64,000 nucleotides of DNA from CAWIUB01 sp963839995 (GTDB lineage: Bacteria; Actinomycetota; Actinomycetes; Mycobacteriales; Jatrophihabitantaceae): positions 400,849 through 464,848 of the forward strand of contig CAWIXH010000017.1 in the NCBI GenBank assembly GCA_963839995.1. Direction: 5' to 3'. This document shows positions 61,808 to 64,000 of the stretch, piece after piece. The first letter of the stretch is position 1; every line of letters starts with the position of its first letter. The position numbers and the translations under genes are program-made. The notes under the pieces were generated by a model that worked only from the letters and a program-made list of their open reading frames with translations, did no database searches and was not told where the DNA came from.

Positions 61808-63116
61808 GTGGTGAGGAAGCTACCGCATGCGCAGAGCCGTCGGAACGCGGCGCGTCGGCGGCGGAAGGTGGCCGCACGTCATGCGCGGGCGGGACATTGG
61901 GGTGCTCGGCCGGTACCGATGCTGAGCTCGGGGAAGGTGGCCTACGAGGTTGGCGGCAATGTCGACGCGACCTGCTTCGGCGGGATCGCTGCGCTGCATC
62001 GGCTGGTGACCAAGATCGGCTTGGTGGAGCAGATCGACGATGACCTGCATCTGCTGAAGGTGCACCTGCCCTATCACGAGTCTGATCACGTGTTGAACCT
62101 GGCCTACAACGTGGCCTGCGGTGGCACTCGGCTGGAAGACATCGAACGGCTGCGGCATGACAGCGCCTACATGAACGCCCTCGGCGCGGATCTGATCCCG
62201 GATCCGACCACGGCGGGGGACTTCTGCCGCCGCTTCGCCGAGACCGACGTGACCGCGCTGATGGAGGCGATCAACGCGGTGCGCCCGAAGCTGTGGGCCG
62301 GTCGGGGCGCTGAGCTGCTCGGCCCGGTCGCCTACCTGGACGCCGACGGCACCATCGCACCCACTACCGGGGCGCACAAGGCGGGCATGGACATCTCGTA
62401 CAAGGGGATCTGGGGGTACGCGCCGCTGATCGTCTCGCTGGCCAACACCAAGGAGGTGCTGTATCTGGTCAACCGCCCCGGCAACGCACCCAGCCACGCC
62501 GGCGCGGCGGCCTGGATCGACAAGGCGATCGACCTGGTGGCCCCGCACGCCGAGCGGGTGTGTCTGCGCGGGGACACCGACTTCTCGTTGACCGGACACT
62601 TCGACCGGTGGGCCGAGCGGGTCGACTTCGTGTTCGGCATGGACAACAACGCCGCGCTGCGTCAGCGTGCCGAGGCGTTGGATGCCTCGGCCTGTGCTCT
62701 TCGACGAGATCCGCTACTTCTTCTACATCACCACCCGCACCGACCTGACCGCGGCGCAGGTGGTCGCCTGCGCCAACGAGCGCTGCGACCAGGAGAACGT
62801 CATCGAACAACTCAAGAACGGCGTCAACGCGCTGCGCGTGCCGCTCTACGACCTGGTCTCCAACTGGGCCTACATGGTCATCGCTGCGCTGGCCTGGAAC
62901 ATCAAGTCCTGGTTCGCGATGATGCTGCACCGCAAAGCCGACCGGCGTGAGCACATCGCCATGGAGTTCCGCCGCTTCCTCACCAGCATCATCCTCATCC
63001 CCGCCATGATCATCCGCCGGGCCCGCGGCATCACCGTGCGACTCATCGGCTACACCCCCAGCCTGCAGCGACTGTTCAGCGCCTGGACCACCATCGAACG
63101 AACCCGCTTCGGCTGA
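61808..63116 (+). pseudogene. IS1380 family transposase with internal deletion
   Basis: The N-terminal 295 residues are intact: LPYHESDHVLNLAYNVACGG, DPTTAGDFCRRFAETDVTAL, GPVAYLDADGTIAPTTGAHK (first Asp), VCLRGDTDFSLTGHFDRWAE (second Asp) and FVFGMDNNAALRQRAEALDA. At about 62690 it jumps, with a frame change, to VLFDEIRYFFYITTRTDLTA and CDQENVIEQLKNGVNALRVP (catalytic Glu). The 50-60 residues that normally lie between are missing. C-terminus complete. Inactive. Confidence 0.85.
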
Positions 63117-63313
63117 CACACACCCGATCGCCACTCCGAAACCAACCGCCGCACAGCCGCGACGGTAACCACGCATGCCCGTACACCCCACGCCGGCGCC
63201 GAGCACGCCACCACCACCGCCGTCAGCCCAGCCCGACCGGTCAGCAACATCCCCACAAGTCCCATTGCGAGGCCCACGACAGCGGTCAACAAGATCAACT
63301 TGGCTGAGACCAC
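63117..63313 (-). pseudogene. Possible membrane-protein remnant beside the IS1380 element
   Basis: From GTG 63313 leftward: AKLILLTAVVGLAMGLVGML, a hydrophobic stretch, then LTAVVVACSAPAWGVRACVV, a second, and a basic end that runs antisense into the transposase 3' end. Probably a small membrane protein cut by the insertion; uncertain. Confidence 0.35.
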
Positions 63314-63344
63314 CGTCGCGGAACCGAACTCGCTTATTTGAGGA

Positions 63345-63806
63345 CTAGCTGGCCTGAACGAGCTTGGCGAGGTTTTCGAGTGCCATCCGGGTTCCTGCCT
63401 CGTTGTCGGCCACGGGCACGCTGTCCGGAATGCCGGCGTGGACGATGAGGACATCGGTTCCGCCGTACGCCTCAGTAAGGGTTGTCGTCATCGTCATCTC
63501 GCCGCGAAGGTCGGGATCTGCCGTCTCGAACTCGAACACCTCGACTACTTGCTCGTCTGGCACAAGCCTCACGAAGTGGCCATGGTATGTGTTGGCATGC
63601 GGCACCGTCTTGCCGGTTCCCGTCGGCGCATCGTAGGTGAGCGTGATTCGAAACGACCCACCTTCGCGGGCATCGAACTCATGCACGTGGCTGCTCATGC
63701 CGGTCGGCACTCTCCACTTCGCGATCGCGCCTGCATCGAGAAGCGCCCGGTACACAGCCGAACGCGGAGCGCGGATGAGAATCGAGACCGCGTCGAATAC
63801 ACACAC
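63345..63806 (-). CDS. SRPBCC (AHSA1/START-like) domain protein
   Basis: 153 residues from GTG 63806. AVSILIRAPRSAVYRALLDA, IAKWRVPTGMSSHVHEFDAR, EGGSFRITLTYDAPTGTGKT, YHGHFVRLVPDEQVVEVFEF and TMTTTLTEAYGGTDVLIVHA form a helix-grip hydrophobic-ligand fold of the AHSA1 type. DNEAGTRMALENLAKLVQA is the long final helix. Ligand unknown; often found in stress or toxin-resistance contexts. Confidence 0.9.
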   Translation of the reverse strand: MCVFDAVSILIRAPRSAVYRALLDAGAIAKWRVPTGMSSHVHEFDAREGGSFRITLTYDAPTGTGKTVPHANTYHGHFVRLVPDEQVVEVFEFETADPDLRGEMTMTTTLTEAYGGTDVLIVHAGIPDSVPVADNEAGTRMALENLAKLVQAS

Positions 63807-63840
63807 CCAATCTAGGGCCCGGGCCCCTCGAGACAACTAT

Positions 63841-64000
63841 TCACGATGCTCGTCCCTGCCCCGAGCTCGAGCCGTCGACGGCCAGGTCGACCTGGGCTGT
63901 GACGCCGTCGCCGTCGGCCGCGTCGAACGTCACTGGCCCGAGACGTTCGAGGGGTGCGAGCAGGGCTGCCTGCTCGTGCAGCGCAGTCGCGCTCAGCCGA
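63841..64000 (-). CDS. C-terminal end of a gene entering from the right
   Basis: The leftward frame SATALHEQAALLAPLERLGP, VTFDAADGDGVTAQVDLAVD, GSSSGQGRAS runs to a TGA at 63841-63843 without interruption. Codon bias supports coding. Too short to classify; a periplasmic or ligand-binding beta-domain is possible. Confidence 0.5.
   Translation of the reverse strand, partial: RLSATALHEQAALLAPLERLGPVTFDAADGDGVTAQVDLAVDGSSSGQGRAS

Overview
The window is from a high-GC actinomycete (Actinomycetota). The indicators are strong G/C bias at third codon positions, frequent GTG starts, many ATGA/GTGA stop-start overlaps, and families typical of the group: DUF4397 with class F sortase, DUF2236/MpaB, DUF5937 ArsR-type regulators, a coupled PIG-L/NodS/glycosyltransferase locus, and an LldD2-like FMN enzyme. 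I cannot name the genus. No rRNA, tRNA, CRISPR array or prophage structural genes were seen.

Layout. 0-8.6 kb: DUF4397 protein (partial), a broken acyltransferase, an aldo/keto reductase-TetR pair with a perfect operator, a three-gene translationally coupled coiled-coil operon, and a TetR gene whose operator-like palindrome recurs upstream of a CsbD-GlsB-LapA stress/membrane set. 8.6-18.2 kb: a decayed acyl-CoA dehydrogenase/PIG-L-methyltransferase/glycosyltransferase locus, two DUF6766 genes separated by an IS256 element, an IS3 element beside truncated ABC and secreted-protein genes, and a chimera of FAD oxidoreductase, DUF4397 tail and a sortase lacking its catalytic His. 18.2-21.2 kb: a photolyase-CPBP protease-SDR operon. 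21.3-31 kb: mostly ordinary single genes (GNAT, VOC, DUF2236, DUF3995, DUF5937 regulator, MmcQ, SEC-C protein). 31.1-34 kb: a HepT-MntA toxin-antitoxin pair, then a graveyard of three different transposase remnants and a rhodanese scrap. 34-45.6 kb: a NifU/Mrp-DUF971 Fe-S operon, an alpha/beta-hydrolase-LuxR fusion, IS6 and IS701 remnants, a multicopper oxidase, a quinone oxidoreductase, and a PIN/HTH islet bracketed by direct repeats. 46.2-49.2 kb: an apparently intact RIT (recombinase-in-trio) element with elaborate repeat ends. 49.6-64 kb: FAD-oxidoreductase scrap, membrane and lipoprotein genes, an M24 peptidase divergent from an intact LldD-acetamidase-SDR catabolic operon, an amidase cut by an ISL3 element, an IS1380 remnant and an SRPBCC protein.

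The region behaves as an accessory, eroding part of the chromosome. Many genes carry single-base frameshifts, several at G or C runs, so some could be sequencing errors. Internal deletions (acyl-CoA dehydrogenase, sortase, IS1380) and a 20-bp tandem duplication in a GNAT gene argue that a good part of the decay is real. The most interesting signals are the RIT element and its repeats, the repeated TetR palindromes next to the CsbD operon, the direct-repeat-bounded PIN module, and the Mrp-DUF971/NifU operon.
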